This document shows, piece after piece, positions 15,464-23,837 of a stretch of 64,000 bases of DNA. Under the pieces are notes generated by a model. That model did no database searches and had not been told where the DNA came from. It saw only the letters and a program-made list of their open reading frames with translations. The DNA comes from Nocardioides sp. GY 10113 (lineage in GTDB: Bacteria; Actinomycetota; Actinomycetes; Propionibacteriales; Nocardioidaceae). Numbering within the stretch: the first letter of the stretch is position 1; each line of letters begins with the position of its first letter. The stretch lies in the NCBI RefSeq assembly GCF_004919105.1, contig NZ_STGK01000003.1, positions 308,366 to 372,365 of the forward strand, written 5' to 3'. Made by a program: the position numbers and the translations under genes.

Positions 15464-17044
15464 GTGGCGCTGCGCGTCGCGGCGTACGGCGCCGCCTGGC
15501 TGGTGCTCGCGGTCGGGCTGAGCCTGCTGCTCTTCACCACCTCGCACCGCACCGTCGACGTGGCCAGCCACGAGGCTGACCTGAAGCCGGACCTGAGCGG
15601 CGAGGTGGTGGTCCGCACCGGGCCGATCCTGCCCGACGTGCGGGTCGACTCCGGCTCGCCCGTCGGGGTCCAGATCCTGCTCGGCAAGACCGACGTCGCC
15701 GACGTCGAGGCGCTGACCCAGCGCTACGCGACGATCGCCAGCAACCCCGACGGCCAGGTCGCCAAGGTGACCGGCGCGCTGCAGGAGATGGCGGTGGACG
15801 CCGCGGTCCGCGGTGCCGCGCTCGCGGTGCTGCCCTTGATGGCCTGGGTCGCCGTGGGACGGACCAGACGCCGCCGGCTCTACCGGCACCTGGTCAGCCG
15901 GGGCGGGATCGTCACCGGCACCGTGCTCGTCCTGGTCGGCGTCGGCCTCGCCCAGCCCTGGCACTGGGGCAGCGGGCCGACCCGTCCGCCCGAGGAGTGG
16001 CAGAGCCTGCAGGACTTCCTGGGCCCGGAGGTCAGCCTGCCCGCGGAGGCGGCCGACGTCGAGGTCCTCGCCGCCGGCGTCACCCAGTCCACCCGCCGGA
16101 TCGTCTCCAGCCTGGTGAGCAGCTACCGCCGGGGCGAGGCGTTCTACGCGAAGGCCGCCGAGGACGCCGCGCGCCTGGAGCTGCGCACGCCGGAGGAGGG
16201 CGAGACCGTCGTGCTGCTGGTCACCGACCGTCACGACAACGTCGGCATGGACGCCGTGGCCCGCGCCATCGGCGACGTGGGCGGCGCCACCGCTGTCTTC
16301 GACCTCGGCGACGACACCTCCACCGGCGAGACCTGGGAGGCGTTCTCGCTGGACTCTGTCTCCACCACGTTCGAGGACTGGGACCGCTGGGCGGTCGCCG
16401 GCAACCACGACAACGGGACCTTCGTCCGCGAGTACATGGAGGACCTGGGCTGGACCTACTTCGACGGCGAGGTGATCGACGGTCCCGGCGGGTCGCGGCT
16501 GCTCGGTGTCGACGACCCCCGCTCCAGCGGCTTCGGGGACTGGCGCGACGAGACCGGGCTGAGCTTCGCCGAGGTCGAGGAGCGCGTGGCCGACGAGGCC
16601 TGCGCGGCCGACGAGCAGGGCGACCGGGTGTCGACGCTGATCGTCCACGACAACAACCTCGGCGACACCGCCCTGGAGCGCGGCTGCGTGGACCTGGTGG
16701 TCGCCGGTCACACGCACGTCCAGGACGGCCCGACGCCGACGGTCGCGGAGGACGGCAGGACCGGGTACACCTTCGTGACGGGCACGACCGGCGGGGCGGC
16801 GTACGCCGTCGCGCTGGGGTCGAAGCTGCGCCGCGCCGCCGGGGTAGCGCTGGTGACCTACCGCGACGGGCGCCCGGTCGGCATCCAGGGCGTCACCCTG
16901 CAGACCAACGGCCGCTACGACGTCGACGCGTGGATGCCGCTGGACTACGGGGACGGCGACGCCACCCCGGGGCGCGGCGACAGCGGGACCGCGGGCAGGA
17001 ACGGCGGCGGCTCGGGCGGGAACGACGGCGCCGACGCTGGCTGA
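15464..17044 (+). CDS. Membrane-bound calcineurin-like metallophosphoesterase
   Basis: 526 aa from GTG 15464. Hydrophobic segments lie near residues 5-26, 108-126 and 146-162. The C-terminal half carries the five metallophosphoesterase motifs: VTDRHDN, DLGDDTSTG, AGNHDN, IVHDN and VAGHTHVQ, consistent with a dinuclear metal phosphatase or phosphodiesterase on the outer face of the membrane. The first motif is unusual (DRH instead of D-x-H after a small residue). The last 30 residues are a Gly/Asp-rich tail. Substrate unknown. It starts 107 nt after rlmB in the same direction. No start codon other than CTG lies further upstream in frame. A REP-like palindrome follows. Confidence 0.85.
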   Translation: MALRVAAYGAAWLVLAVGLSLLLFTTSHRTVDVASHEADLKPDLSGEVVVRTGPILPDVRVDSGSPVGVQILLGKTDVADVEALTQRYATIASNPDGQVAKVTGALQEMAVDAAVRGAALAVLPLMAWVAVGRTRRRRLYRHLVSRGGIVTGTVLVLVGVGLAQPWHWGSGPTRPPEEWQSLQDFLGPEVSLPAEAADVEVLAAGVTQSTRRIVSSLVSSYRRGEAFYAKAAEDAARLELRTPEEGETVVLLVTDRHDNVGMDAVARAIGDVGGATAVFDLGDDTSTGETWEAFSLDSVSTTFEDWDRWAVAGNHDNGTFVREYMEDLGWTYFDGEVIDGPGGSRLLGVDDPRSSGFGDWRDETGLSFAEVEERVADEACAADEQGDRVSTLIVHDNNLGDTALERGCVDLVVAGHTHVQDGPTPTVAEDGRTGYTFVTGTTGGAAYAVALGSKLRRAAGVALVTYRDGRPVGIQGVTLQTNGRYDVDAWMPLDYGDGDATPGRGDSGTAGRNGGGSGGNDGADAG

Positions 17045-17059
17045 TCGGATGCCACGAGC

Positions 17060-17110
17060 GGGGTCGTGTGCCTGAGGCCCCGTGTTCCGGTGTGTCGGGC
17101 ACACGACCCC
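17060..17110. repeat. REP-like palindrome, copy 1
   Basis: A 13-bp stem GGGGTCGTGTGCC pairs with GGCACACGACCCC across 25 nt. It is the most diverged copy in its centre. It lies 15 nt after the metallophosphoesterase stop. Confidence 0.75.
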
Positions 17111-17167
17111 GCCCCGACGCCCACCGCGACGTTGCGCGCCCGTAGGCTGGTGGCCGGTTGACGCCGA

Positions 17168-17249
17168 TCCCCGGTTGGTCTGCCGGCAGGGCCCGCCTGA
17201 CTTTGAATCAGGACAAGCGACGTAGGTTCGACTCCTACCCGGGGAGCCA
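17168..17249 (+). tRNA. tRNA-Gln (anticodon TTG)
   Basis: Acceptor TCCCCGG pairs with CCGGGGA (17239-17245), followed by discriminator G and an encoded CCA. The anticodon stem CCTGA/TCAGG encloses loop CTTTGAA, giving anticodon TTG. The T arm is GTAGG-TTCGACT-CCTAC. The D-loop has the expected GG. The gap between the anticodon and T stems (about 9 nt) is longer than the usual 4-5. TAGGCT at 17143-17148 is a plausible -10. Confidence 0.88.
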
Positions 17250-17480
17250 GACCGCAGCGCACACCGAGCGTGCTCGGATCACCTCGCCGGCCGCCATACG
17301 CCCATCTGGCCGTCCGCTGCGGTGGCCGGAACGTCGAAAGCCCGTGCGGCGGGCTCGGGGACGTCGCCGTACGACACCTGGTAGAACCGAGTAGGCCGCC
17401 CCGGCGCGATCGCGCCACCCGGTCGGCAGCCCCGAGGAGCCAGACGTGGACGAGGCGACGACGCGCCCGGCGGTGCATCC

Positions 17481-18791
17481 GTGACCGCCACCGCGATCGC
17501 CGTGCTCTCCGCGCTCGTCGCCGCCTGGGCGCTGATGTCGGGCGCGCTCTCCCGCCACAACGTCACCGGTCCGATGGTCTTCGTGGCGGCCGGCTACCTG
17601 CTGGGCAACCCGGACTGGGGGCCGATGGGGGTGGACGTCGCCACCGAGTCGGCGCGGGTGATCGCCGAGGTGACCCTCGCCCTGCTGCTCTTCGCCGACG
17701 CGTCCCGGATCGATCCGGAGCAGCTGCGCCACACGGCCGCCGTACCGGCCCGGCTGCTGGGCGTCGGACTCCCGCTGGCGATGATCGCCGGCACCGCCGC
17801 GGCGGTCGTCCTGGTCGCCGACCTGCCGTGGGTCCTGGCGCTGTTCGTCGGAGCGGCGTTGGCGCCGACCGACGCCGCGCTGAGCGCCGCGGTGATCACC
17901 GACGAGCGGGTGCCCCTGCGGCTGCGGCGCTCGCTCAACGTCGAGAGCGGCCTGAACGACGGCATCGCCACGCCGGTGGTCAGCATGGCGCTGGCGGCGA
18001 GTGCCGCCGTGTTCGGGCTGAGCGGGGGCGCCGAGTCGGTCGCGGTGGTCGACGCCCTGCGCGAGCTGGGTCTCGGCGTGCTCGCCGGTGCGCTGGTCGG
18101 CGGCGTCGGCGCCTGGGCGACCGATCGGGCCTTGCGCCGCGGGTGGGCCTCCGCGGACGCGCGTGCCATGGCGGTGCTCGCCCTGGCGGTCGTCGCCTAC
18201 GCCTCGGCCCTGGCATCCGGCGGCAACGGCTTCATCGCGGCGTTCGTCGCCGGACTGGCGTTCAGCGGCGTCAGCGCCAGGGACGCGGCCGACGACGGTG
18301 CCGTGGTGCTCCCCGAGCTCGGCGGTGAGCTGCTGGCGCTGGTGGTGTGGTTCCTCTTCGGCGCGGGGCTGGTGCCGATCATCGTGACCAACATCGACCT
18401 CGCCGCGGTCACCTTCGCGGTGCTGGCGCTGACGGTGCTGCGGATGGTGCCGGTCGGGATCGCGCTGATCGGCTCGGGGCTGTCGCGCCGCGACGTGCTG
18501 TTCCTCGGCTGGTTCGGCCCGCGGGGGCTGGCCTCGGTGGTCTTCGCGCTGCTCGCCGTCGAGGCGCTCGCCGAGTCCGAGCACCCGTTGGCGGCGTGGG
18601 CGGTCGCCGCGATCGCGTTCACCGTGCTGCTGAGCGTGGTCCTGCACGGCCTGAGCGCCGGCCCGGCCGCCCGCCGTTTCGGTACGCCGGAGGGCCGGCC
18701 GCCCGAGGTCGGGCCGGCGCCGACCGCGCGGCGGCAGCGGTTGGTGGCCGCGGACGCGGTCCGTCGACGCGGGGGCGATGGTGGCCGGTGA
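17481..18791 (+). CDS. Cation:proton antiporter (CPA1/NhaP type)
   Basis: 436 aa, all-membrane protein with about 12 hydrophobic segments. It would exchange Na+ or K+ for H+. Transport-site signatures are APTDAALSAAVITD and ESGLNDGIATPVV, the ND-type motif of electroneutral CPA1 exchangers, with GWFGPRGLASVVFALLA further on. The C-terminal 45 residues are Arg/Pro-rich and cytoplasmic. GTG 17481 begins the first membrane segment. The 231 nt upstream, after the tRNA, hold no supported gene; a short reverse-strand reading frame at 17279-17566 was considered and not accepted. The gene is followed by three tandem REP-like units. Confidence 0.9.
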   Translation: MTATAIAVLSALVAAWALMSGALSRHNVTGPMVFVAAGYLLGNPDWGPMGVDVATESARVIAEVTLALLLFADASRIDPEQLRHTAAVPARLLGVGLPLAMIAGTAAAVVLVADLPWVLALFVGAALAPTDAALSAAVITDERVPLRLRRSLNVESGLNDGIATPVVSMALAASAAVFGLSGGAESVAVVDALRELGLGVLAGALVGGVGAWATDRALRRGWASADARAMAVLALAVVAYASALASGGNGFIAAFVAGLAFSGVSARDAADDGAVVLPELGGELLALVVWFLFGAGLVPIIVTNIDLAAVTFAVLALTVLRMVPVGIALIGSGLSRRDVLFLGWFGPRGLASVVFALLAVEALAESEHPLAAWAVAAIAFTVLLSVVLHGLSAGPAARRFGTPEGRPPEVGPAPTARRQRLVAADAVRRRGGDGGR

Positions 18792-19181
18792 GGTCGCGGC
18801 GGGGGCCCCGCCGCGGCACGAGGGATGACGTGGCTTGCGGGACGGTCGGGCTCGTGCCGCCACGTGGTTGGCGTCGTGTGCCTGATGCCCCGCTATTGCG
18901 GGGTCTGGGGCCCACGACTCGGGTGGGGTGGGGTGCCGTCCGCGTCGTGTGCCTGACGCCCCGCTATTGCGGAGTCTGGGGCACACGACTCGGGTGGGGT
19001 GGGGCGCCGTCGGCGTCGTGTGCCTGACACCCCGCTATCCCGATGCCTCAGGCACACGACCCGCCTCCGGGACCGGTAGCCCACACCACCGCCTGCTCTC
19101 TCCGCTCCCCACTGACCCATCGGTCGTCGGGCCGCCGGCGTCGGGCGGCCGGCGTCGTCGGGCCGCCGGCGTCGGCCAGGC
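18792..19181. other. 390-bp convergent gap holding a REP-like array
   Basis: The antiporter and nitroreductase genes converge here. The region is taken up by three tandem copies of a 71-bp unit (18873-19060) and G/C-rich filler (CGTCGGGC-type short repeats at 19120-19175). No coding region is supported. Confidence 0.7.
18873..19060. repeat. REP-like tandem array: three palindromic copies at 71-bp period
   Basis: Copies at 18873-18918, 18944-18989 and 19015-19060 share the arms GTCGTGTGCC and GGCACACGAC around a CTGACGCCCCGCTATTGCGG-type centre. In copy 2 the right arm has one change (GGCCCACGAC). The 25-nt linkers (TCGGGTGGGGTGGGG...) are nearly identical, so the repeated unit is 71 bp. Confidence 0.85.
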
Positions 19182-19796
19182 TCAGGCCCAGCGCACCGCG
19201 TCGGCGACGTCGACGCGCGGCAGCCGGGGGAACCAGGGGTCGTCGCCCGGGTGGCCGATGTTGACCACGAGGTGGGACTTCCACGGCGTACCGGCGAAGA
19301 ACTCCTCGTCGATCCCGGCGGCGTTGAAGCCCGCCATCGGGCCGGCGGCCAGTCCGTGGGCGCGGACGGCGAGGAAGAACTGGCCGGTGGCGAGCGCGGC
19401 GCTGTACTTCGAGATCGGCTCGCGGGCCTCGGCCGGCATGGCTCCGAAGTTCTTCACGAACATCTCGGCGCGGTCGGGGAAGGTGACGCGGAACTGCTCG
19501 TGGAAGTCGGCGTCGTAGGCGAGCACGGCGACGACGGGGGCGGCGGCGGCCTTGGTGCGGTTGCTGCCCTCGGCGATGTGGGGGAGCAGCCGGGCCTTGC
19601 CCTCGTCGGTGCGCACGAAGAGCACGCGCAGCGGCTGGCTGTTGGCCATGGTCGGGGCGAAGCGGGTCAGCTCCCAGATGCCGCGCAGCTCCTCGTCGGT
19701 GACGGGGCGGTCGGAGAAGGAGTTGGCGGTGCGCGCCTCGGTGAAGAGGAGGGCGCGTGAGGTGTCGTCCAGCGTCTCGAGTGCGGTGACGGTCAT
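19182..19796 (-). CDS. Nitroreductase-family protein (RutE/HadB-like, malonic semialdehyde reductase type)
   Basis: 204 aa. FMN-dependent oxidoreductase of the nitroreductase fold. Key segments are FTEARTANSFSDRPVTDEELRGIWEL, FAPTMANSQPLRVLFV, and VRAHGLAAGPMAGFN for FMN binding. The RutE-like subgroup is suggested by its short length and the TMANSQP and AGFNAAGIDEEFF motifs; natural substrate unknown. ATG 19796 has a strong ribosome binding site AAGGAGT. It diverges from an HxlR-type regulator across a perfect dyad at 19837-19853, so it is probably that regulator's target. Confidence 0.9.
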   Translation of the reverse strand: MTVTALETLDDTSRALLFTEARTANSFSDRPVTDEELRGIWELTRFAPTMANSQPLRVLFVRTDEGKARLLPHIAEGSNRTKAAAAPVVAVLAYDADFHEQFRVTFPDRAEMFVKNFGAMPAEAREPISKYSAALATGQFFLAVRAHGLAAGPMAGFNAAGIDEEFFAGTPWKSHLVVNIGHPGDDPWFPRLPRVDVADAVRWA

Positions 19797-19836
19797 GGCT
19801 ACTCCTTGAGTCGGTGTCGCTTGGCAATTCGATGAT

Positions 19837-19853
19837 ACTTCTAAAATAGAAGT
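19837..19853. promoter_or_regulatory. Operator-like dyad between the nitroreductase and hxlR-type genes
   Basis: ACTTCTA-AAA-TAGAAGT is a perfect 7-3-7 inverted repeat in an unusually A/T-rich stretch. It lies 41 nt upstream of the nitroreductase ATG and 37 nt upstream of the regulator ATG. HxlR/YodB proteins bind dyads of this kind between divergent genes. Confidence 0.7.
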
Positions 19854-19876
19854 GGCAGTCAAGTCCGTAGTGGGGG

Positions 19877-19882
19877 TACCGT
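19877..19882 (+). promoter_or_regulatory. -10 element of the HxlR-type gene
   Basis: TACCGT lies 7 nt before ATG 19890. The dyad at 19837-19853 covers the -35 region, consistent with repression. Confidence 0.5.
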
Positions 19883-19889
19883 TGGTCAC

Positions 19890-20282
19890 ATGACGTCTCG
19901 CACCCAGGCCGCGCCAGGCCCCGTGGTCGGCGAGGCCACCGCGCCCGCGCCCGACGTCCGTTCCTGCGACGGCGCGCTGTCCCGCGCGTTCCAGTTCCTG
20001 GGCAAGCGGTGGAACGGGATGCTGATCAGCGTGCTCGGCGGGGGGCCGGCCGGCTTCGCCGAGCTCAAGCGGGTGCTCGGCATCAGCGACTCGGTGCTCT
20101 CGGACCGGCTCGCCGAGCTGACCGGTGCCGGCCTGGTCCAGCGGACGGTCGACGCCGGGCCGCCGGTCACCGTCGCGTACGCGCTCACGGATGCCGGCCA
20201 GGCGCTGCTCCCGGCGCTGCACGCCCTGGGCGACTGGGCCCGGGACAACCTCGACGAGGCCATCTGCGCCCGACACGGGTGA
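19890..20282 (+). CDS. HxlR-family transcriptional regulator
   Basis: 130 aa. Winged-helix DNA-binding protein of the HxlR/MarR-like group. After a 20-residue leader comes the family signature CDGALSRAFQFLGKRWNGMLISVL, including the conserved N-terminal Cys25 that senses oxidants or electrophiles in HypR/YodB relatives. The recognition helix region is GFAELKRVLGISDSVLSDRLAELTGAGLVQR and the wing VAYALTDAGQAL. It probably represses the divergent nitroreductase gene and itself. Only one Cys precedes the helix; a second lies near the C-terminus (ICARHG). Confidence 0.9.
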   Translation: MTSRTQAAPGPVVGEATAPAPDVRSCDGALSRAFQFLGKRWNGMLISVLGGGPAGFAELKRVLGISDSVLSDRLAELTGAGLVQRTVDAGPPVTVAYALTDAGQALLPALHALGDWARDNLDEAICARHG

Positions 20283-20294
20283 GAGGCTGGTCGC

Positions 20295-20990
20295 GTGCAG
20301 CGCTGGTTTCGTCGCTCCCTGTGGGAGGTGGTGCCGCGCGACCACCGCGACACGGTCGTCGCGCTCCGGCGACGGCAGGTCGTCGCCGTGGTCACCATCC
20401 TGCTCGGCGCCGGGCTCCTCGGCGTCAGCCTGCGGATCGAGCCCGGGAGCGTCTGGTTCTATCCGGCGACCCTCGCGGTGGCTCTGGTATGGACCGTCGG
20501 CGCCTTCGCCTCGGGTCCGCTGCACCTCGGCCGGATCGCCCACCCGCGCGACGGTGAGCACCTGATCCGGCCCGTCGTGGCGCCGGTGCTGGTCGGCCTG
20601 GCCCTCGCCGCGCTCTTCCTGGTCGGCGGGCTGGTCGTGCGCGAGATCCCCTGGCTGGACCAGCAGGTCAGCGCGGTCCTCGACTTCGCCGACGAGGGCG
20701 CCACCGCGGCGGTGCTCGTGGTGACTCTGGCCAACGGGGTGGCCGAGGAGCTGTTCTTCCGCGGCGCGCTCTATGCGGCCGTCACCCGGCACCCCGTGGT
20801 CTGGACGAGCGTCGCCTACGTGGTCGCCACCCTGGCCACCGGCAACGTCATGCTCGCCTTCGCCGCCATCCTGCTCGGCGTCGTCGTCGGCCTGCAGCGC
20901 CGCGCCTCCGGCGGGATCCTGGCACCGATCCTGACCCACTGCACCTGGTCGGTGGCGATGCTCTTCGTGCTGCCGACCCTGTTCGGCTGA
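20295..20990 (+). CDS. CPBP-family intramembrane metalloprotease (Abi-like)
   Basis: 231 aa with about six membrane segments. The catalytic motifs of the CPBP (CAAX protease and bacteriocin-processing) family are NGVAEELFFRGALYAAV (EExxxR) and the later His in LAPILTHCTWSVAML. Function could be intramembrane cleavage of an unknown substrate. It begins 12 nt after the HxlR-type gene, on the same strand, so may be in its operon. GTG 20295 also has GAGGCT 6 nt upstream, a weak -10. Confidence 0.87.
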   Translation: MQRWFRRSLWEVVPRDHRDTVVALRRRQVVAVVTILLGAGLLGVSLRIEPGSVWFYPATLAVALVWTVGAFASGPLHLGRIAHPRDGEHLIRPVVAPVLVGLALAALFLVGGLVVREIPWLDQQVSAVLDFADEGATAAVLVVTLANGVAEELFFRGALYAAVTRHPVVWTSVAYVVATLATGNVMLAFAAILLGVVVGLQRRASGGILAPILTHCTWSVAMLFVLPTLFG

Positions 20991-21006
20991 GCCCCGAGGA
21001 CGGGAA

Positions 21007-21915
21007 CTAGATGTCCTGCCCGTCGGCCAGGCGCTCGGCCAGCGCCCGACGCACCGCCTCCTCGTAGGGGAGCGGCTCGCCCGGCACGATCTCCCGGATC
21101 CGGTGGTCGCTGACCACCACCTCGGTCCCCATCGAGTCGATCAGGTTCCGACCGGTGGTGACGTCGACGTCGGTCACCAACGCCAGCCAGTACGACGACA
21201 GGCGCGGTGTCAGCACGGGGACCCGGATGATCGGCACCGGTCGCGTGCCGGCCGCGTGGGAGGCCTCCCGCAGCATGTCGATGTAGGTCATCACCTCCGG
21301 GCCGCCGACCTCGTAGACCTCGCCGTACGCACGCTCCACGCCGATCACGCCGGCCAGGTAGCGGACCACGTCGTCCAGGGCGATCGGCTGGGTGCGGGTG
21401 CTGGTCCAGCGCGGCACGATCATCGCCGGCAGGTTCTTCACCAGCTGTCGGGTGAGCTCCCAGGAGATGCCGCCGTGGCCGACCACGATCGCGGCGCGCA
21501 GCACCGTGACCGGGACCCCGGTCGAGGCGAGCAGCCCCTCCACCTCCCGGCGCGAGCGCAGGTGCGGGGAGAGGTCCTGGTCATCGGCGCCGAGGCCGCC
21601 GAGGTAGACGATCTGCCGCACGCCGGCGTCGGCCGCCGCGGCCGCGAAGCTCCTGGCCGCGGCGGCGTCGCGCTCCTCGAAGTCCGGCTGGTCCAGCGCG
21701 TGCACCAGGTAGACCGCGACGTCGACGCCGGCCAGGGCCGAGGCCAGCGACGCGGGATCGGCGACGTCGCCGCCCACGGCGGTCGCCGGGCCGTCGTACT
21801 CCTCCGGGCGGCGGGTCATGGCGCGCACCTCGAGGCCGCGCTCGACCAGCGCGGGCACCAGCCGCCGTCCGATGAAGCCGGTGGCGCCGGTGACGAGGAC
21901 CGTCGGGTCGTCCAT
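21007..21915 (-). CDS. NAD(P)-binding protein, atypical extended SDR (NmrA/YwnB-like)
   Basis: 302 aa. N-terminal Rossmann motif VLVTGATGFIGRRLVPALVERG, then VGGDVADPASLASALAGVDVAVYLVHAL and VYLGGLGADDQDLSPHLRSRREVEGLL. A YxxxK pair is not present, which is typical of atypical SDRs that act as redox sensors or ubiquinone-complex chaperones. The region VPVTVLRAAIVVGHGGISWEL and the C-terminal cap are standard for the group. ATG 21915 is set by TACGGT (21922-21927, minus strand) 6 nt upstream. It converges with the CPBP gene (16-nt gap). Confidence 0.85.
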   Translation of the reverse strand: MDDPTVLVTGATGFIGRRLVPALVERGLEVRAMTRRPEEYDGPATAVGGDVADPASLASALAGVDVAVYLVHALDQPDFEERDAAAARSFAAAAADAGVRQIVYLGGLGADDQDLSPHLRSRREVEGLLASTGVPVTVLRAAIVVGHGGISWELTRQLVKNLPAMIVPRWTSTRTQPIALDDVVRYLAGVIGVERAYGEVYEVGGPEVMTYIDMLREASHAAGTRPVPIIRVPVLTPRLSSYWLALVTDVDVTTGRNLIDSMGTEVVVSDHRIREIVPGEPLPYEEAVRRALAERLADGQDI

Positions 21916-21921
21916 GGCCCC

Positions 21922-21927
21922 ACCGTA
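21922..21927 (-). promoter_or_regulatory. -10 element of the NAD(P)-binding protein gene (leaderless)
   Basis: TACGGT on the minus strand ends 6 nt before ATG 21915. Confidence 0.5.
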
Positions 21928-22075
21928 GCGAGGCGCGGCGGATCTGGGCCGGGTCTCGATTCCCTGGCGGCAGTCGGCGCCGCGTGCGATCCTCACCCTG
22001 ACCCTTCCACCGCGACTCCCGAGCGGTGTCGCCGGGTGCTTCTCGCGTTCTCAGGTCAGGGCAGGAGATGGTCCG

Positions 22076-23272
22076 ATGACGATTCAGCCGGAGGTCCCCA
22101 GCGCGCTGCCGAACGCGGACCTCGCCGTGCGTCGGTACGGCGAGCGGGGCAGGGCCTGGCTGGACGGGATGTGGCACGCCGATCCGCTGGCGGACGCCGT
22201 GGTCAACGATCGCGCCGGCAGCGGAGCCGCGCTGCGGGCGGTGCGGGCGATCGTGGAGAAGAGCGCACGTGCCGTGGACGACCCGCCCGACTCGGCCCTT
22301 GCGCTGCTGCACCAGATCACCACCGAGCCCGCCTGGCTGGAGCGGGAGCGGCTGGACCGCGCCGCCGACGTGCTGGTCCGCTACAGCGCGCAGTGGGGCC
22401 TGGTGCTGGGCGCCGCCTCGCTCCTGGCCGGCGCGGACAACTGGATCGCCGCCAAGCCGCTGCTGCTGACCGGTCGCTACGGCCACCAGCCGGCGGTCCG
22501 CTCGATCGAGGTCGGCGAGTGGCTGGCCACCGTCGTGCGCCCGGGCGGGATGGAGATCGGCGGGCCGGGATTCGCCCGCACCGTGCGGGTGCGGCTGATC
22601 CACGCCCACGTGCGCCGCCACGTCACCAGCCACGCCGCCTGGGACCTGGCCGCGTGGGGGGTGCCGGTCCCGCAGCCCTACATGGCGTTCACGCTCGCCG
22701 AGTTCGGGCACATCTCGCTGGCCGCGATGGCGCAGCTCGGCGTGCGGCTGACCCCCGCCGAGCTCGACGACATCTACCACCTGTGGCGCTACGTCGGGCA
22801 CGTGATCGGCGTCGCCCCCGAGCTCAACCCGACCGGCGAGGCCGACCACGTCGCGATCGAGGGCCTCTACCGGCTCACCTCGCCCGGCCCCGACCAGCAC
22901 AGCCGCGACTTCGTCCGGGCGCTGACCGAGGACTACCTGGCGCCCCAGCTGGCCACCCTGCTGGTCGGTCCGCGGCGGCTGCGCGAGGACGCCGCCCGCC
23001 GGATGATGTACGGCATGTCGCGGGTCTTCCTCGGCGACGAGGCGGCGGACGCGCTAGAGATCCCCGACGGCGGCGCCAAGCACGTCGTACGCGCACTGCG
23101 TCCCGGACTGTTCCTCGCCGACCAGGCCCGGCTGCTGGCCTTCGGGCGGGAGCGCCTGAGTGCTCGCGGCTACCAGGCGCGTGACCGGGAGCTGCTCCGG
23201 CTCAAGCGGGAGCACGGGATGGTCCACGACCTGGTCGACGCGGTGCCCGGCGCCGTGGGCCACGCCGACTGA
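22076..23272 (+). CDS. DUF2236 / MpaB-family oxygenase-like protein
   Basis: 398 aa. Members of this family (latex-clearing-protein-like and mycophenolic acid MpaB) are heme or metal oxygenases. The conserved core is seen: VRPGGMEIGGPGFARTVRVRLIHAHVRRHV with the R-x-R-x-x-H motif, AAWGVPVPQPYMAFTLAEF, and WRYVGHVIGVAPEL. It is entirely soluble with no signal peptide. Substrate unknown. It is followed after 8 nt by an SRPBCC-domain protein on the same strand, suggesting joint action on a hydrophobic compound. ATG 22076 follows the purine-rich GGGCAGGAG. Confidence 0.86.
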   Translation: MTIQPEVPSALPNADLAVRRYGERGRAWLDGMWHADPLADAVVNDRAGSGAALRAVRAIVEKSARAVDDPPDSALALLHQITTEPAWLERERLDRAADVLVRYSAQWGLVLGAASLLAGADNWIAAKPLLLTGRYGHQPAVRSIEVGEWLATVVRPGGMEIGGPGFARTVRVRLIHAHVRRHVTSHAAWDLAAWGVPVPQPYMAFTLAEFGHISLAAMAQLGVRLTPAELDDIYHLWRYVGHVIGVAPELNPTGEADHVAIEGLYRLTSPGPDQHSRDFVRALTEDYLAPQLATLLVGPRRLREDAARRMMYGMSRVFLGDEAADALEIPDGGAKHVVRALRPGLFLADQARLLAFGRERLSARGYQARDRELLRLKREHGMVHDLVDAVPGAVGHAD

Positions 23273-23280
23273 GCAGGGCG

Positions 23281-23727
23281 GTGCGGGTGAGCAGCGTGGT
23301 CGAGCACAGCGTCGAGATCGACGCACCGGTCCGTGAGGTCTTCGACTACGTCGACGACTTCTCCCGGATCAAGGAGTGGATGTACGGACTGCACACGATC
23401 GAGCCCGTCACCGAGCAGACCCGGGGTGTGGGTGCCACCTACGACGGCGTGATGAAGGTCGGCGTGCACCTCTCCTCGCGGATCCAGTGCACCGCGTGGG
23501 AGCGGGACAGGTTGATCGAGATCAGCTCGGTGAAGGGCGTGCACAACGTCCAGCGTTGGTACTTCACCGACCTGGGCGGCGACCGCACCCGGGTCGAGGC
23601 GTGGATCAGCTACCGCCTCCCGGGCGGGCCCGCGGGCCGGGCGATGGCGGCCGCGGTGCGGCCGCTCATCGGCGTCGCGATCAAGCACACCAGCGAGCAC
23701 CTGGTGCGCAACATCGAGCGTCGCTGA
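23281..23727 (+). CDS. SRPBCC-family (START-like) ligand-binding protein
   Basis: 148 aa, typical for a single START/Bet v1 domain with a hydrophobic ligand cavity. The family pattern EHSVEIDAPVREVFDYVDDFSRIKEWM at the N-terminus is clear, followed by antiparallel strands and a long C-terminal helix (GRAMAAAVRPLIGVAIKHTSEHLVRNIE). Probable role: binding or cyclising a lipid or polyketide-like ligand, possibly a product of the adjacent DUF2236 protein. GTG 23281 starts 8 nt after the upstream stop; a second GTG at 23287 is also possible. Confidence 0.85.
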   Translation: MRVSSVVEHSVEIDAPVREVFDYVDDFSRIKEWMYGLHTIEPVTEQTRGVGATYDGVMKVGVHLSSRIQCTAWERDRLIEISSVKGVHNVQRWYFTDLGGDRTRVEAWISYRLPGGPAGRAMAAAVRPLIGVAIKHTSEHLVRNIERR

Positions 23728-23837
23728 GCGCTCGGCCGGCTCTGGGACGGGCGCGATCCGGGCCCGGTGCCCCACCCGGGCGTGACGACCGCCACAGTTC
23801 TCCGTTGTTCCTCCGGGAGGAGTACCGGAGGAGAGAC

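Noticed and set aside
17279..17566. Reverse-strand frame between tRNA-Gln and the antiporter (ends FYQVSYGDVPEPAARAF...)
   Set aside because: The last about 35 residues look more protein-like than average, but there is no start with a Shine-Dalgarno or a well-placed -10, and it overlaps the start of the antiporter gene. I do not recognise the sequence. It could be a relic.
18873..19060. CRISPR array
   Set aside because: The repeats are palindromic and spaced regularly, but the linkers are nearly identical to each other rather than unique, and there are no cas genes.
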